Assembly: GCA_033675265.1 (NCBI GenBank)
Contig: JAUJYZ010000472.1
Location: 477,203 to 541,202 of the forward strand
Source: Actinostola sp. cb2023
Taxonomy: Eukaryota; Cnidaria; Anthozoa; Actiniaria; Actinostolidae
Direction of reading: 5' to 3'
Length of the DNA stretch: 64,000 nt
A program made the position numbers and the translations under genes. This document shows positions 9,709-20,696 of the stretch, in pieces; positions within the stretch are counted from its first letter, which is position 1, and every line of letters begins with the position of its first letter. The notes beneath the pieces are model-generated. The model was given only the letters and a program-made list of their open reading frames with translations, made no database searches and was not told where the DNA came from.

Positions 9709-10096
9709 TGATCCACTGGACTGACTTCAGGTAATGTTGGCGGTACTCGGTTAGCCGCTGGAGCTGGGAGAATTTCGAATTTCCACAATACAGTGGCAAA
9801 TGTTTCTTGTTGTCTTGTATCTTCAGAATCGAAGAACTGAAAAATTCAACGAATAAACGAGTACTTTAGTAACTTTTAGCAGAAGTACATATGTACTTCT
9901 GCTTTTAGTAATGATTGTCAAACCTCTTAGTTCTGGAACTTTATATTGGACGATGTTGTTAGGCGAACAAGCGCTGGGCTGCGTACACCTTTGAAGAGAG
10001 AGTCCATAGAATAGTTGTGGTCTGTTGTCGAGCAAGGGACCAACGCAACACGTTTATCGCTGAATTTGTTCGATAAAACTGATGTGAACCATCGGA

Positions 10097-12162
10097 AATT
10101 TATGCTCCTCGTTCAAGTTGAAAAAACTCGTTACCAAGGCCACGCGCGGGAAAAACATCTTGGATCAGGCTTACTCTATACTATCATCCCACTACGGTGA
10201 TGCAGAAATTCTCCCGCCGCTAGGTTTGTCTGACCATTCAAGCGTCTTATTACAACCTGTGGATGCTTCGGCTCCCTATTTACCAACTACACGTACTAAT
10301 AAGCGAGACTGCAGACCAGTCAACAAGCGTGCGTTGTTTTCGTCTTTGAGTACCGTCAACTGGTCTCCGCTTTACCATCTACCTTCCTGTGAGGATCAGT
10401 TCGTAAAATTTCAATCAACAATTATGAATGCAATGGATAGCCATCTCCCTTTTCGTCAGGTGAAAACTCACCCTACTGATAAGCCCTGGTTCACGCCTGA
10501 AATCAAAGAGGCCATTGCTAACCGCCAGCGTGCTTGGGTGAAAGGGAACTCTGTCTTGTTTACATTCTGGCGTAAAAAGGTCATGAAACTTTGCAAGTCT
10601 GTCCGTCGCTCATTTTACCAGAACAATGTCATGAATTCCCAAAAGACCAACCCTAAGAAATGGTGAGACACTATAAAGCGTCTGTCTGGTCAATCAAAAT
10701 CCACTCCGCTTATGTCAATAGTCGTGGATGGAACTGTGCTGAGTGGCCCTGCCCTTGCTAACGTAATCAATGATTCCTTTAGCAAGGTTACTAGTGACAT
10801 GCAACCTTTGGACTTCAGCCCTGCCCCTGTGGATCATACGCCAGATGAATACATCATAACCCCCGAAGATACTGAGCGCTCTCTGTTAGCCGTTGAGGAA
10901 GGCAAATCAGCTGGACCTGATGACATCCCCAATTGGCTATTAAAGAATTTTGCGTCTGTAATTTGCCGCCCCATCGCTTCCATATTTAACGCCTCCATCA
11001 GTCAAGGCACCGTCCCCTCGATGTGGAAATGCGCCGACGTTCTTCCCCTTGCAAAGATCTCCAAACCAAAGTCCGTCGACAGTGATTTGAGGCCGATTTC
11101 GCTCACTGCTGTCCTCAGCAAAGTTTTGGAAGGGTTCGTTCTCTCTTGGCTGTGTCCTATTGTTATGCCCCACATTGATCCCCGTCAGTTCGGCGGGATT
11201 AAAAACTCCTCCACCACGCACGCCTTGGTTCGTCTTGTCCACGAGTGGCTTCAAGCAACTGAGACCCCTAAGACAGTGGTTCGGTCATGCCTTATTGACT
11301 TCTCTAAGGCTTTTGATAGAATTGATCACAACATATTGATCCACAAACTCCGCTTGCTTAACGTCCCGCAAATGTTATTGAACTGGTGCGCTAGTTTTCT
11401 ACAAGACCGCCAACAACGTGTCAAGCTTGGTCAAACAAAGTCTAGTTGGAAGTACATCAATGCCGGGGTGCCTCAGGGATCCAAGTTAGGTCCCCTTTTC
11501 TTCCTAGTAATGATTAATGACTTGACTACCTCTCTTCCTATCTACAAGTATATTGACGATTGCACAGTTTTTGAGGTTGTCACTCCCTCGTGCGCTACAT
11601 CTACCTTGCAGAAGGAAGTTGATTATATCAATCAATGGACGACTACGAATAATATGCGTCTGAATATAAAGAAGACCAAGGAACTTACTATCTGTTTTGC
11701 CAAGAATCAGGCTCCTCTTGACCCACTTGTCATAAACAACCAACCACTTGAGTCTGTACAGTCATTCAAGCTCCTTGGAATTCATATACAGTCTGACCTC
11801 AAATGGAATCTACACGTAGAAACTATATGCTCAAAGGCAAGTAAGCGTTTATTATATGCCCTGAGGTGTTTGAAACGGAGTGGTGTCCCTCCCAAGGATT
11901 TACGAACTGTATACTGCTGTTTCGTACGGCCTGTCCTCGAATACGCATGTCCTGTGGCATTCATCGTTGACTGTATCACTGTGCGATGACCTTGAACAAA
12001 TACAGCGGCGTGCTACTAAGATCATGCTACCCAGTCTGTCCTACGGTGATAGAGTTATTGAACTAGACCTTCCTACGTTACGAGAGAGGAGACAGGATCT
12101 ATGCCGCCGTTTTTATAAGTCAGTGATGCGACATAATGATATAATTCATGACATCCTGCCAG
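10097..12162 (+). pseudogene. CR1/L2-type LINE ORF2, truncated and frameshifted
   Basis: Endonuclease C-terminus and reverse transcriptase of a non-LTR retrotransposon. LGLSDHSSVLL near 10230 is the endonuclease SDH motif. RT motifs follow: LIDFSKAFDRIDHNIL, LLNWCASFLQDRQQRV, GVPQGSKLGPLFF and YIDDC in place of the usual YADD. A TGA at 10664-10666 interrupts the frame, which continues in register on both sides. Near 11956, CCTGTGGCAT appears to have lost two bases; the frame then shifts to WHSSLT...LEQIQRRATKIML, the usual post-RT region. Coding similarity stops near 12162, so both ends are truncated. It is inactive as it stands; the start is uncertain because another frame is open upstream. 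Confidence 0.9.
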
Positions 12163-12573
12163 TTGTTTGTTGTGCCTGTCTATGGTTCTTGGAGCTGCAC
12201 TAAACCCCAGAAGTGGCGGCACTGATTAGGGCAGATCTTGATGTCCCATGATGGTTGAGATAGAGTCCCAAATCTTTTTGAAAGACAGAGGTCTTTTGGG
12301 ATCTGTTGAATTAAAAAAAACATGGGATGATTGGTAAGTTTGTTATGACCTACTGATATGGGGGTTCTGAAATACAGTGTAGGTACATTCGTTCACCTCC
12401 CCATCCCCTTCAAAGTAGAGCAAGCTGTTTGTAAGAGGTGCTTGTCAGCTACAATGCACATGCATGATATGTGATTTAAAATATTGAATCTTTTAGACGA
12501 GATGTGTGTGTATTTCTGCCCTTGAATGTTTCTGGGTTGGGTCACAATATCATAACCAAGCATTATTTCATAC

Positions 12574-12814
12574 CTGAAATAAGCAATTATGTGGAGAAGT
12601 GCAACAACCCTCTGGTCTTGTAAACTTTGCCTGTTCTTGGTTATGCTATTTCCCTCCCGGGCAATAGAACATAGAATAAGTTTGAAGAGACCGGGTACAT
12701 GTTTCTCTGTGAAGTCCCTCATTTCAGTAACATTGTAAATAGGGGTTCCTCCTTCAATGTAATGGTTATGGAGGGCTATCTGGAATTTTTCTACCAGGCT
12801 TTCAAGTGACATAT
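12574..12814 (-). CDS. internal exon of an unidentified gene, probably transposon-borne
   Basis: The exon is bounded by a CATATTTAG acceptor (AG at 12816-12815) and a CAG|GTATGA donor (GT at 12573-12572); it starts two bases before an ATG and ends in phase 2. The protein has a helical look, with segments TEMRDFTEKHVPGLFKLI, QSLQDQRVVALLHII and AYFR at the splice. The RVVALLHxxAYFR-like end reminds me of multi-copy cnidarian transposon proteins, possibly DUF6589-type, but I would not name it. The preceding stretch (12163-12573) has no recognisable gene. Confidence 0.4.
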
Positions 12815-13095
12815 CTAAATATGCAAATAAAAATGGAACAACAATTTATTTATTGCTATGTTGGAAAAATTAATGCCCTTTAATAACTGGTCATTACTTA
12901 AGCTGGAGGGGATATAACTTATACTGGACCTCCTTGAGTAACTGACATTTTTAAGGGTCCCAGTCTTTTAGATAGTACAGTTTTGCCTATATCTCCTACA
13001 TTTTTGTACCTCTACATCTCTACATTTAACTTAAATAATGACTGGTCCCTTATTGCTTTTTACATAAAACACCTCTTATAATATTGTAGCATAAT

Positions 13096-13112
13096 ATTTT
13101 TATTTATTAATA
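13096..13112 (-). terminator. possible polyadenylation signal
   Basis: On the minus strand AATAAATAAA occurs about 140 bases after the stop codon at 13251-13249. It would serve the minus-strand exon chain 14357-13249. AATAAA is frequent by chance in AT-rich DNA. Confidence 0.3.
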
Positions 13113-13248
13113 ATTAATTAATTAATTGTAAATATGATTTGTATTATCTTTTTCATTTCTATTGTTGTAGAAAATGTATATTAAGGAATTGTAAAAAATA
13201 AAATGAGTTTACCGTAACTGAATTATCATTTGGGAGTCGGTTACTTGC

Positions 13249-13539
13249 TTAAGGTACCAGGGGACCTTCGTCCTCTCCTGCAACCAGGAGAGCATCTCCA
13301 TTCTCATTAATGTGGTCATTTCCAAAGGGGGTGGAAAGGGCATGCCAGGCATGGGGCTCAATGCTGGGGTCTACTGTCAGGGTGATGCCATATGCTGCCG
13401 CAAGGCAATGTAGGCGGTAGGACAGTGTCCAGAACAGTTGCTGCATGGTGCGGAGGGGCGGAGCACTGTTATCTGTGTCATGTGGTTGACCCATGCACTC
13501 GCAAATTTGTGAGATGGGAGAACGAGTAAATTTAACAAT
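13249..13539 (-). CDS. terminal exon of an unidentified minus-strand gene
   Basis: 97 codons including the stop, starting exactly in phase 0 after an ATTTCAG acceptor (AG at 13541-13540). The protein includes SPISQICECMGQPHDTD, MQQLFWTLSYRLHCLAAAYG and a short acidic tail ending PLVP. No domain recognised. It joins in phase with the exon candidate at 13754-13795 and, through it, with 13874-14357. All three junctions being phase 0 is the main argument that this is a real gene. Confidence 0.4.
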   Translation of the reverse strand: MVKFTRSPISQICECMGQPHDTDNSAPPLRTMQQLFWTLSYRLHCLAAAYGITLTVDPSIEPHAWHALSTPFGNDHINENGDALLVAGEDEGPLVP

Positions 13540-13735
13540 CTGAAATTACATCAATTCAAATTAACATACAATAATTAGGTAAATTATTTTATTCCATATA
13601 CATGTATCAGTATAATGCTAGTTCACAGTTCTGCAGTTTACTATTAGTTACTATCAGTTAATTAAAATTTTATTTTTTTCTATGTTTGTATAAATCAAAT
13701 AACAATACACACAATATATTAAGCTTATACTGTAC

Positions 13736-13795
13736 TTTTTGAACGGTAGTTCTTGGACTAAGGGAGTTCTTCTCGTTCTCGTTTGTGCTACCTCT
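13736..13795 (-). CDS. short internal exon candidate
   Basis: After an AAATATGCAG acceptor, 20 codons rich in Asn, Glu and Ser (beginning RGSTNENEKN) run in phase 0 to AAA|GTACAG. They link 13874 to 13539 without breaking frame. The donor is weaker than consensus, so the end is approximate. Confidence 0.3.
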
Positions 13796-13873
13796 CTGCA
13801 TATTTGATAAAATGGACACGAGTTGTAAATCATTAATTTAAACAAGCCGAAAGTAGGAAAATATAAAACTTAC

Positions 13874-14357
13874 TTTACGTCGCGAGTTTCCTGAGCAGTA
13901 CGTTTCATGTTCGCATAGCCTGTTATCCGCCACTACTCTGCACAAATTACACCAGTTTGTGCCTAGTATATACCCTGGCATTTGACTGCCAACAGCGTCA
14001 AACGTAACGTACAGCCGTACCGGAATTTTATTGAACTGGTGCGCTAGTTTTCTACAAGACCGCCGAATTCTAGTGGCCGAAATACCACTGCTATGACCCC
14101 AGGACGATGGACACGAACAGCGTTGGTCGTTCCGTGTTATTGAGTTTCTGTGGCAACAGCCAGGATCCAGAGGGAACTCTTCCAGCTCGTGCAAGGTATC
14201 TATCGGCTCTCCTAAGAGTAGAATCCTCGCTGCATCTCTCCTTTTCTTGTCTTGTTTCCCCCCCTTTAACGCAGTATTTGGTTGCTGTTACGGGCTTTAC
14301 CCAATAGATAATGAAGACACAAACGAATGTAAATAACCACCACAGCAACCCCGTCAT
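13874..14357 (-). pseudogene. first exon with signal peptide; frame broken at a G7 run
   Basis: The ATG at 14357 opens a strong signal peptide or membrane anchor (MTGLLWWLFTFVCVFIIYW, predicted cut after VTA near residue 25). At a run of seven G (minus strand; plus C7 at about 14258-14264) the useful frame appears to switch. The +1 frame stops at 14091, while the other frame stays open through a Cys-rich stretch (TNWCNLCRVVADNRLCEHE) to a perfect AAA|GTAAGT donor at 13874-13868. One G fewer would join both. This may be a sequencing homopolymer error or a real lesion. A 37-nt copy of LINE sequence lies in the open frame at 14028-14064. Family not recognised. Confidence 0.35.
14028..14064. repeat. 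37-nt exact copy of LINE sequence
   Basis: These 37 bases (from TTATTGAACTGG to AAGACCGCC) are identical to 11375-11411 in the LINE RT, in the same + orientation. Neither flank shows LINE similarity. Confidence 0.9.
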
Positions 14358-14627
14358 TTCCTGCTCGCCAAACTTTGAGTTTGAACTTCAATAACTTTTT
14401 TGATAAATAAATAAATAAAAAGGTAAACTTTAAAAAAAGTTCATAGAAAATAAAATGATCTTTGACCTGTAGAATTAATGACCTTAACTTTGAAGCAATG
14501 TTCTTAACATTTGGTGTTTTGTTTCTACGACAGTTCTCCGCGGGTTTCCTTTGCCGGAAAATATAGTCTTTTTTGAAGTTTCCCGCGTAAACTCAGTTGG
14601 CAGACGCGCCCGCCACTTTGATGGAAG

Positions 14628-14712
14628 TGCGCATGCGCAGACATTTGACCGCGGTGTGCCCAACACCGCGGTCAAACAATGCGCATGCGCGATCTTGAAA
14701 ATCAAGATGGCG
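14628..14712. promoter_or_regulatory. NRF1/YY1-type palindromic promoter candidate
   Basis: Two NRF1 palindromes, TGCGCATGCGCA (14628-14639) and TGCGCATGCGCG (14680-14691), flank a perfect 14-bp inverted repeat: TTTGACCGCGGTGT at 14644-14657 and ACACCGCGGTCAAA at 14663-14676. AAGATGGCG (14704-14712) matches YY1. In animals these motifs mark TATA-less, often bidirectional promoters. It lies about 270 bp upstream of the minus-strand ATG at 14357, and the YY1 site overlaps an ATG on the plus strand. Confidence 0.5.
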
Positions 14713-14789
14713 CATTTCCGAACGCTTGTATATGGAAATGGACGGAATGAAATGGGTCTTTTTCATGATCATCTGGTTGTATAAATTAC

Positions 14790-15273
14790 TCAGATGTGTT
14801 TATGTGGATTCGTAAGAATCTAGTAACACTGCTTTGGAATGTAAAAAATACTTCGAATACTAAGAGATGTTTGGTTGTTCACTCTTCTTGCGGATAACTA
14901 CATACTTATACAAGTCTGTAGAAAACTTAGTGGAACATTTAATTAGCCTTTCTACAAACCCAGGAGCATTTAAAAACTCCCTGGAATCATACTACTGAAT
15001 GGAATTAACCATAATTTTATTAACCGCTGCTGTGCTTTTATAAATATACATCTTCTGAGGTTGCACAATACATGCGAAGTGAAGAGAAACTAAACAACGA
15101 AATGGTAAGAGCTATTTGAGATCTAAGTAGCTAGCTTATTATAAGAATATTTTCTGTCAAAAACATCGCATTTAAAGGTGGGGTTGAATATGGTATTCTT
15201 GCCGCTCCATACATAAAAGCTTCTGGATTTTGATATCATGCTGAGATGACCACTAATATGCTTTGACTAAGAA
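14790..15273. other. no gene recognised
   Basis: AT-rich spacer between the palindromic promoter candidate and the 3' end of the protease-like ORF. No repeat or coding signal stood out. Confidence 0.5.
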
Positions 15274-16011
15274 TTAGCTAAATTTTACAAATGTTAAGGT
15301 GCACATAGTAAAATTAGGGCTGAGGAATTGTTTACATACTACTAAAAATGATTCAATATTTCCTAGGGTCGATTTTCCAATGAGAGCTCCATATGGTGCA
15401 TGGAGGTGACTGTCTAGTAAAAGGAGCTGATTTCCTCTTCCCATAAAACAGATGGACAGGCCATTAATGATGACAATTGCTGCTAAATGGGGTTCTGTCA
15501 TAAGCCTCTGGAGGTAAAATGATAATGATGACTGAAGTATTGCTGGGTTTTGGTTGGTAAAGTCGATATCAAATGATTCTTCTGTTGTAATTGTGCCAAG
15601 AGAGGAAAGATGTGCTGCAGCTTCTGTCACAGAAAAGTTTGTTGGATGCCCTCCTGTGACATTATGGCATTTCCTTTTGAGATACAGCTTGTCATAAAAT
15701 ATCTCCAGACTGGAGAAAGGGTCTGATTAGGAAATTGAAGACTTGGGTCAGCTGTTACAGTTTTGGCAATAATTATTGCTATGAAGGTACATGCATTAGA
15801 ACCATTTCTTCCATTTAAAGTTGACTGTGAGATATTTCTTTCGAAACAAAAGAGTTGTCCACCTAAGACATTAGCAGTAGTGATTCTGTATATACATGAA
15901 GTTTGGGCAGGCGAAGGTTGGGATGAAGAGTTAGCATTTCTTTGGTATTGTTGTTGTTGGTTTACTATAATCTTCACAAATCTAGGATTAGCATTATCAA
16001 TGTTTGGATCT
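15274..16011 (-). pseudogene. papain-like cysteine protease-like ORF, frameshifted
   Basis: The exon follows an ACCTTTCAG acceptor (AG at 16013-16012). Its first part has NGRNGSNACTFIAIII, a likely Cys nucleophile at the start of a helix. The second part has LLLLDSHLHAPYGAL, a likely Asp/His pair. This order fits papain-fold deubiquitinase or deneddylase-like proteases; the closest arrangement I know is the C76-type fold also found in cellular and transposon proteins. The reading frame shifts near 15668-15680, where ATAATGTCACAGGAGG stops making sense and the other frame reads TGGHPTNFSVTEAAAHL. Without that lesion it would be one ORF of about 245 codons. Identity is moderate confidence; inactivation is seen directly. 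Confidence 0.45.
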
Positions 16012-16158
16012 CTGAAAGGTGAGATTAGGAGCCTAATTATTGGGGTCACAATCCAAATTCTCCTTTGAAATTCAAGGAGAATTTAGATTTTGATCAGAGA
16101 TCATTTACATTGTTCTTTCACTGATCTCTTTAGTTTAAGTTTAATAGTTTTTGTTTAA

Positions 16159-16712
16159 CAAGACGCTCAATGAGCGTACACTCGGGCTTATGACAAGGAC
16201 AATGTCAGTTGCGTTAGGAGAGACCTGACAATCTAATGACTGACAGTTGTGTGACGAGGGAGACTACATGTATGTATATATGTGTCGGTGAGCATAGATA
16301 AAAACTCCGAATCGTACTTCCGTAGCACGTACTTGGAACGTCCAGTTGAGGTTCATCTTCATGGTCAGACGGTTCTGATAACGTCTTTGGTTTCTTCGTT
16401 ATCGCAGAGGAAAGTCGAACTTCGTATCTTTGAAACATCCAGTTGATTCAGACTACGGTATGATGTGACAAAGCTCGACCAATCTGCTGTCTCTGCCTAT
16501 ACATTGAAAGATCTTGTTCGATTTATCTCGAAATCAGAAAGGAATTATCGATTAAAAATCAAAAGCTGCTTCTGTTAGATTTAAGATGTGAGTCAAGTGA
16601 CCTCAAATACGTTTAAAGACGTACCACAGCGTACCTTGAAGAGTCCGGCGGAGATCTTTATCTATGCTCACCGACACAAGTAGTCTCCCTCGTCACTGAG
16701 CGTCTTCTTCTG
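16159..16712. mobile_element. MITE with ~60-bp terminal inverted repeats
   Basis: GACGAGGGAGACTAC...GTGTCGGTGAGCATAGATAAA at 16254-16304 is mirrored at 16657-16700. The ends AAGACGCTCAATGAGCG (16160) and CACTGAGCGTCTTCT (16695) also pair. About 0.55 kb, noncoding, interior AT-rich; a duplication at the target site was not fixed. Confidence 0.7.
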
Positions 16713-16843
16713 TAATAGATCCCTAAAATCTAAGGACGTTTTGATTTCGATTGTATTTTTGCCGTTTACTGACCTGTTTTGAGCGTGGAAATTCTGTTTT
16801 AATTAGCGCTACGCGGCGGTTCTAAAATTAGGTCGCGTAATAG

Positions 16844-17164
16844 ATGTACATTTATGACTCAGACAATCATACAACTGTAATCGTACTGAAAAGAACACGG
16901 AGAAACCTACATTTTATCATGCAAACACTGTTTATTTTCAAAACAATTGACCTTGCTCGCCTTTGCTTTGATGTAGTTTTGAAGTACGATGAAGGCCACC
17001 ATGTATTAAGCACTGAAATTATCATGCGGCCGTGCTTTAGCTCCAACGATTTTGCTAAAACTTGGTCAGGTTATGAATTATGTCAATCTAAAGTGATTCT
17101 AAAGCTTTCATCCAAAAAAAACGGACAGATTTTTCGCAAGATCCAATTTTATCCAAAACATTGA
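16844..17164 (+). CDS. unrecognised 106-codon ORF
   Basis: It starts at an ATG (MYIYDSDNHTTVIVLKRTRR) and ends at TGA. It is one of the longer frames in a stretch without obvious repeats. No motif, signal peptide or splice context supports it, so it may be chance. Confidence 0.15.
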   Translation: MYIYDSDNHTTVIVLKRTRRNLHFIMQTLFIFKTIDLARLCFDVVLKYDEGHHVLSTEIIMRPCFSSNDFAKTWSGYELCQSKVILKLSSKKNGQIFRKIQFYPKH

Positions 17165-17419
17165 CTTTACTTAAGTTCTAATATTATTTTAAAAAATGTT
17201 CTGTAGTGCAATCGAATTATATTCTATTATAGGTGAATGATAGCTCTAATATTTGTCAATGTTTTATGACAATTGCACAAAAGCAGAGGAAGTTATGACC
17301 CAAAGTTTGTCATAGACGAGTGCGCCGAGAATTATAACGGAGTCACCTTAAGGGTTTCGATAACTGGAGCGATGATATCCGAACACGTAATGAAGTAATT
17401 CTATGCTCAAACGGCACAG

Positions 17420-17600
17420 GCAGCCCAACCATTGCTTTTGAGGCTACTAAATAATTCAATAAAATGATATTTGCGTCTTTTTTTATGGGCTTCCTGTGGT
17501 AGAGCGCGCGCGCGCGCAATACGTATTATGTTGGGTTCCCTGTGTTGAGTAATGTCCTATGTTGGGCTTCCTGTGTGCATCCTGCGGGATGCGCCCGCAG
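17420..17600 (+). repeat. dispersed repeat with GGGCTTCCTGTGGTAG core
   Basis: GAGGCTACTA...GGCTTCCTGTGGTAGA here resembles 31205-31270. Here the core is followed by a GC dinucleotide run (17503-17518) and two further degenerate GGGTTCCCTGTG/GGGCTTCCTGTG copies, then CATCCTGCGGGATG. The two loci look like copies of one family. The remainder of 17165-17950 shows no gene. Confidence 0.5.
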
Positions 17601-18234
17601 CAAATGTGTATATTTACACAAGGTATGAAACTAGGTCACGTGACAAATACGTTTTTGCCCCTAATCTTTGTCAAAATGACGTGACAATTCATTTTTTCTT
17701 CGAATAACTAAACTTTACCGTATTCTCGAAATACTTTGTAAGTGTTAGTCGTCTAACTTCAACGTACGCTGAGAAACTAATTTTTGAAATTTTGAGCGTC
17801 GTGGCCCGATGTGCGGCGCAAGTAGCTGGTGCACTTTTCCTGAAGCAGTCGGATTTTACCTTCGAGAAGGCATCGACAAGCGCTCGGGAGATCTGAACTG
17901 TGCTCTTTTTGGCAAGTTTTAACATTTATATGTTTACTAAACATGAGTCAAAACATCTACAATATAGATCAAGTAATTCTTTGCTGGTTGGTGTAGACAT
18001 GATTAGTTTGTTTGTTTCTTCAACCAAAACATTTTTATTTTAAAACCAAGCTTTCGGACACATGGTCCATCTTCAGGGTGTAAAATGGTAGTAATTCGTC
18101 AAAACTAACGGCTATTACGTTGTAAACAAATAGCGCGCGCAAACAAAAACAAAAACAAAAACAAAACAAAAAGACAATTTGCGCGAGCAAGGAAATTAGC
18201 AAGTTAAGAATGTGTGATAGATGACAGATTAAAA

Positions 18235-19417
18235 TTTCTTAAATAGAGCAGTGTAATTTTGTGGCAAAATTCTACCAGTGTCTCTGTTACTAATGGCATC
18301 TGTACTCTTAGCAATGTGGCATGCTTCTGACCATTTCCTTTGGTGCCATCTTGTTTCTACTTCAAGGATCTTGGTGTTATTCCAGGAGATGGAATGTCCT
18401 GTATTGTGTGCGTGTTCCGCGAGAGCTGACTTGTCGGTCTTGTTGAGTCTAACATAGGACTGATGTTCCTTCTGTCTTGTGGCCAAAGATCTACCGGTCT
18501 CTCCGATGTAAAACGTTTCACATTCTCCGCACGGGATGGAATAAATCACTCCGGTCTTCTTTTCTTTTGGTAGCGGGTCTTTAGGCTTGGACAAGATATG
18601 TCTCAGCGTTGTTAGTGGTTTTACGCAGACTTCAATCCTGTGGCTTTCTAGGACACGTTTGATCCTTTCTGTTGTACCTTGCACGTACGGTAAAAGTGCG
18701 AAACCTTTTCGTTCTTCCGTGTCAGATTTCTTCTCAGCTATCTTTCGGTCTTGTGAAAATTTATGGATAAACTGCCGTGGGTATCCATTAGCAGCGAGAG
18801 CTCTACCAATGTGAGTGCGTTCTTTGTCTTTGTGGCAATCTTTCGAAAGCAAGTTGTTGGTTCTGTGGACTAAAGTGCGCACGACAGCCGCCTTGTGCTG
18901 AGGAGGGTGATGACTTGAAAAGTGAAGATACCGATCTGTATGCGTCTTTTTTTTTCCTAAAGATGGAGACGTCAATGGTGCCATCATCAAGAACCTTATT
19001 AAGCGTGTCTAAGAAAGGGAGGCCATCATCAGAGTAGCGTTCTACGGTGAACTTGATGTTGGGGTCTTGGCTATCCAGGTGTTGGTGGAAAGCATTGATC
19101 TGATCTTTTTGAATGACGCAAATTGTGTCGTCCACATACCGTCCATACAGGCTGGGAGGGTTGGTAAAAGTCGCCAGTGCTCTGGATTCCAGCTCTTCCA
19201 TGACTAGATCCGCTACAACAACAGATATTGGCGATCCCATGGCAGTGCTGTTGAAACAGAATTCAGTTGAGCTTAGGCAAAAGGATAGTAAGGCAGCAGC
19301 GTCAGAAGATGTTAGAGAGGTTCTTTCGCGTAAGCTATCATCCTGATCAAGTCTTGACTTGGCTGCAGAAACAGCAACATGTGTGGGGATGGACGTAAAT
19401 AGGGCAACTACTTGTGT
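18235..19417 (-). pseudogene. Penelope-like RT/GIY-YIG, left copy
   Basis: The RT part includes GSPISVVVADLVMEELE and YGRYVDDTICV (catalytic YVDD). The C-terminal part has GVIYSIPCGECETFYIGETG with the GIY...YIG core, paired cysteines and later histidines (EHAHNTGH), the CCHH arrangement typical of Penelope endonucleases. A run of nine T at 18946-18954 has four more bases than the right copy and shifts the frame within FRKK. The N-terminal RT fingers are missing. Confidence 0.9.
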
Positions 19418-20609
19418 CATTTGATGTAGTTGCCCTATTTACGTCCATCCCCACACATGTTGCTGTTTCTGCAGCCAAGTCAAGACTTGATCAGGATGAT
19501 AGCTTACGCGAAAGAACCTCTCTAACATCTTCTGACGCTGCTGCCTTACTATCCTTTTGCCTAAGCTCAACTGAATTCTGTTTCAACAGCACTGCCATGG
19601 GATCGCCAATATCTGTTGTTGTAGCGGATCTAGTCATGGAAGAGCTGGAATCCAGAGCACTGGCGACTTTTACCAACCCTCCCAGCCTGTATGGACGGTA
19701 TGTGGACGACACAATTTGCGTCATTCAAAAAGATCAGATCAATGCTTTCCACCAACACCTGGATAGCCAAGACCCCAACATCAAGTTCACCGTAGAACGC
19801 TACTCTGATGATGGCCTCCCTTTCTTAGACACGCTTAATAAGGTTCTTGATGATGGCACCATTGACGTCTCCATCTTTAGGAAAAAGACGCATACAGATC
19901 GGTATCTTCACTTTTCAAGTCATCACCCTCCTCAGCACAAGGCGGCTGTCGTGCGCACTTTAGTCCACAGAACAGAACCAACAACTTGCTTTCGAAAGAT
20001 TGCCACAAAGACAAAGAACGCACTCACATTGGTAGAGCTCTCGCTGCTAATGGATACCCACGGCAGTTTATCCATAAATTTTCACAAGACCGAAAGATAG
20101 CTGAGAAGAAATCTGACACGGAAGAACGAAAAGGTTTCGCACTTTTACCGTACGTGCAAGGTACAACAGAAAGGATCAAACGTGTCCTAGAAAGCCACAG
20201 GATTGAAGTCTGCGTAAAACCACTAACAACGCTGAGACATATCTTGTCCAAGCCTAAAGACCCGCTACCAAAAGAAAAGAAGACCGGAGTGATTTATTCC
20301 ATCCCGTGCGGAGAATGTGAAACGTTTTACATCGGAGAGACCGGTAGATCTTTGGCCACAAGACAGAAGGAACATCAGTCCTATGTTAGACTCAACAAGA
20401 CCGACAAGTCAGCTCTCGCGGAACACGCACACAATACAGGACATTCCATCTCCTGGAATAACACCAAGATCCTTGAAGTAGAAACAAGATGGCACCAAAG
20501 GAAATGGTCAGAAGCATGCCACATTGCTAAGAGTACAGATGCCATTAGTAACAGAGACACTGGTAGAATTTTGCCACAAAATTACACTGCTCTATTTAAG
20601 AAATTTTAA
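19414..20609 (+). pseudogene. Penelope-like RT/GIY-YIG, right copy
   Basis: Same protein as the left copy, beginning within the RT at SFDVVALFTSIP. The poly-A/T run is normal here (five A at 19881-19885), so the RT-linker frame reads through. A tandem 5-base gain, AGAAC near 19972-19976, shifts the frame; the endonuclease part resumes at 19986. It ends LFKKF followed by TAA. Confidence 0.9.
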
Positions 20610-20665
20610 TCTGTCATCTATCACACATTCTTAACTTGCTAATTTCCTTGCTCGCGCAAATTGTC

Positions 20666-20696
<31 letters not shown>

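Noticed and set aside
10940..11254. Antisense frame inside the LINE
   Set aside because: Opposite strand of the RT coding sequence; no independent support.
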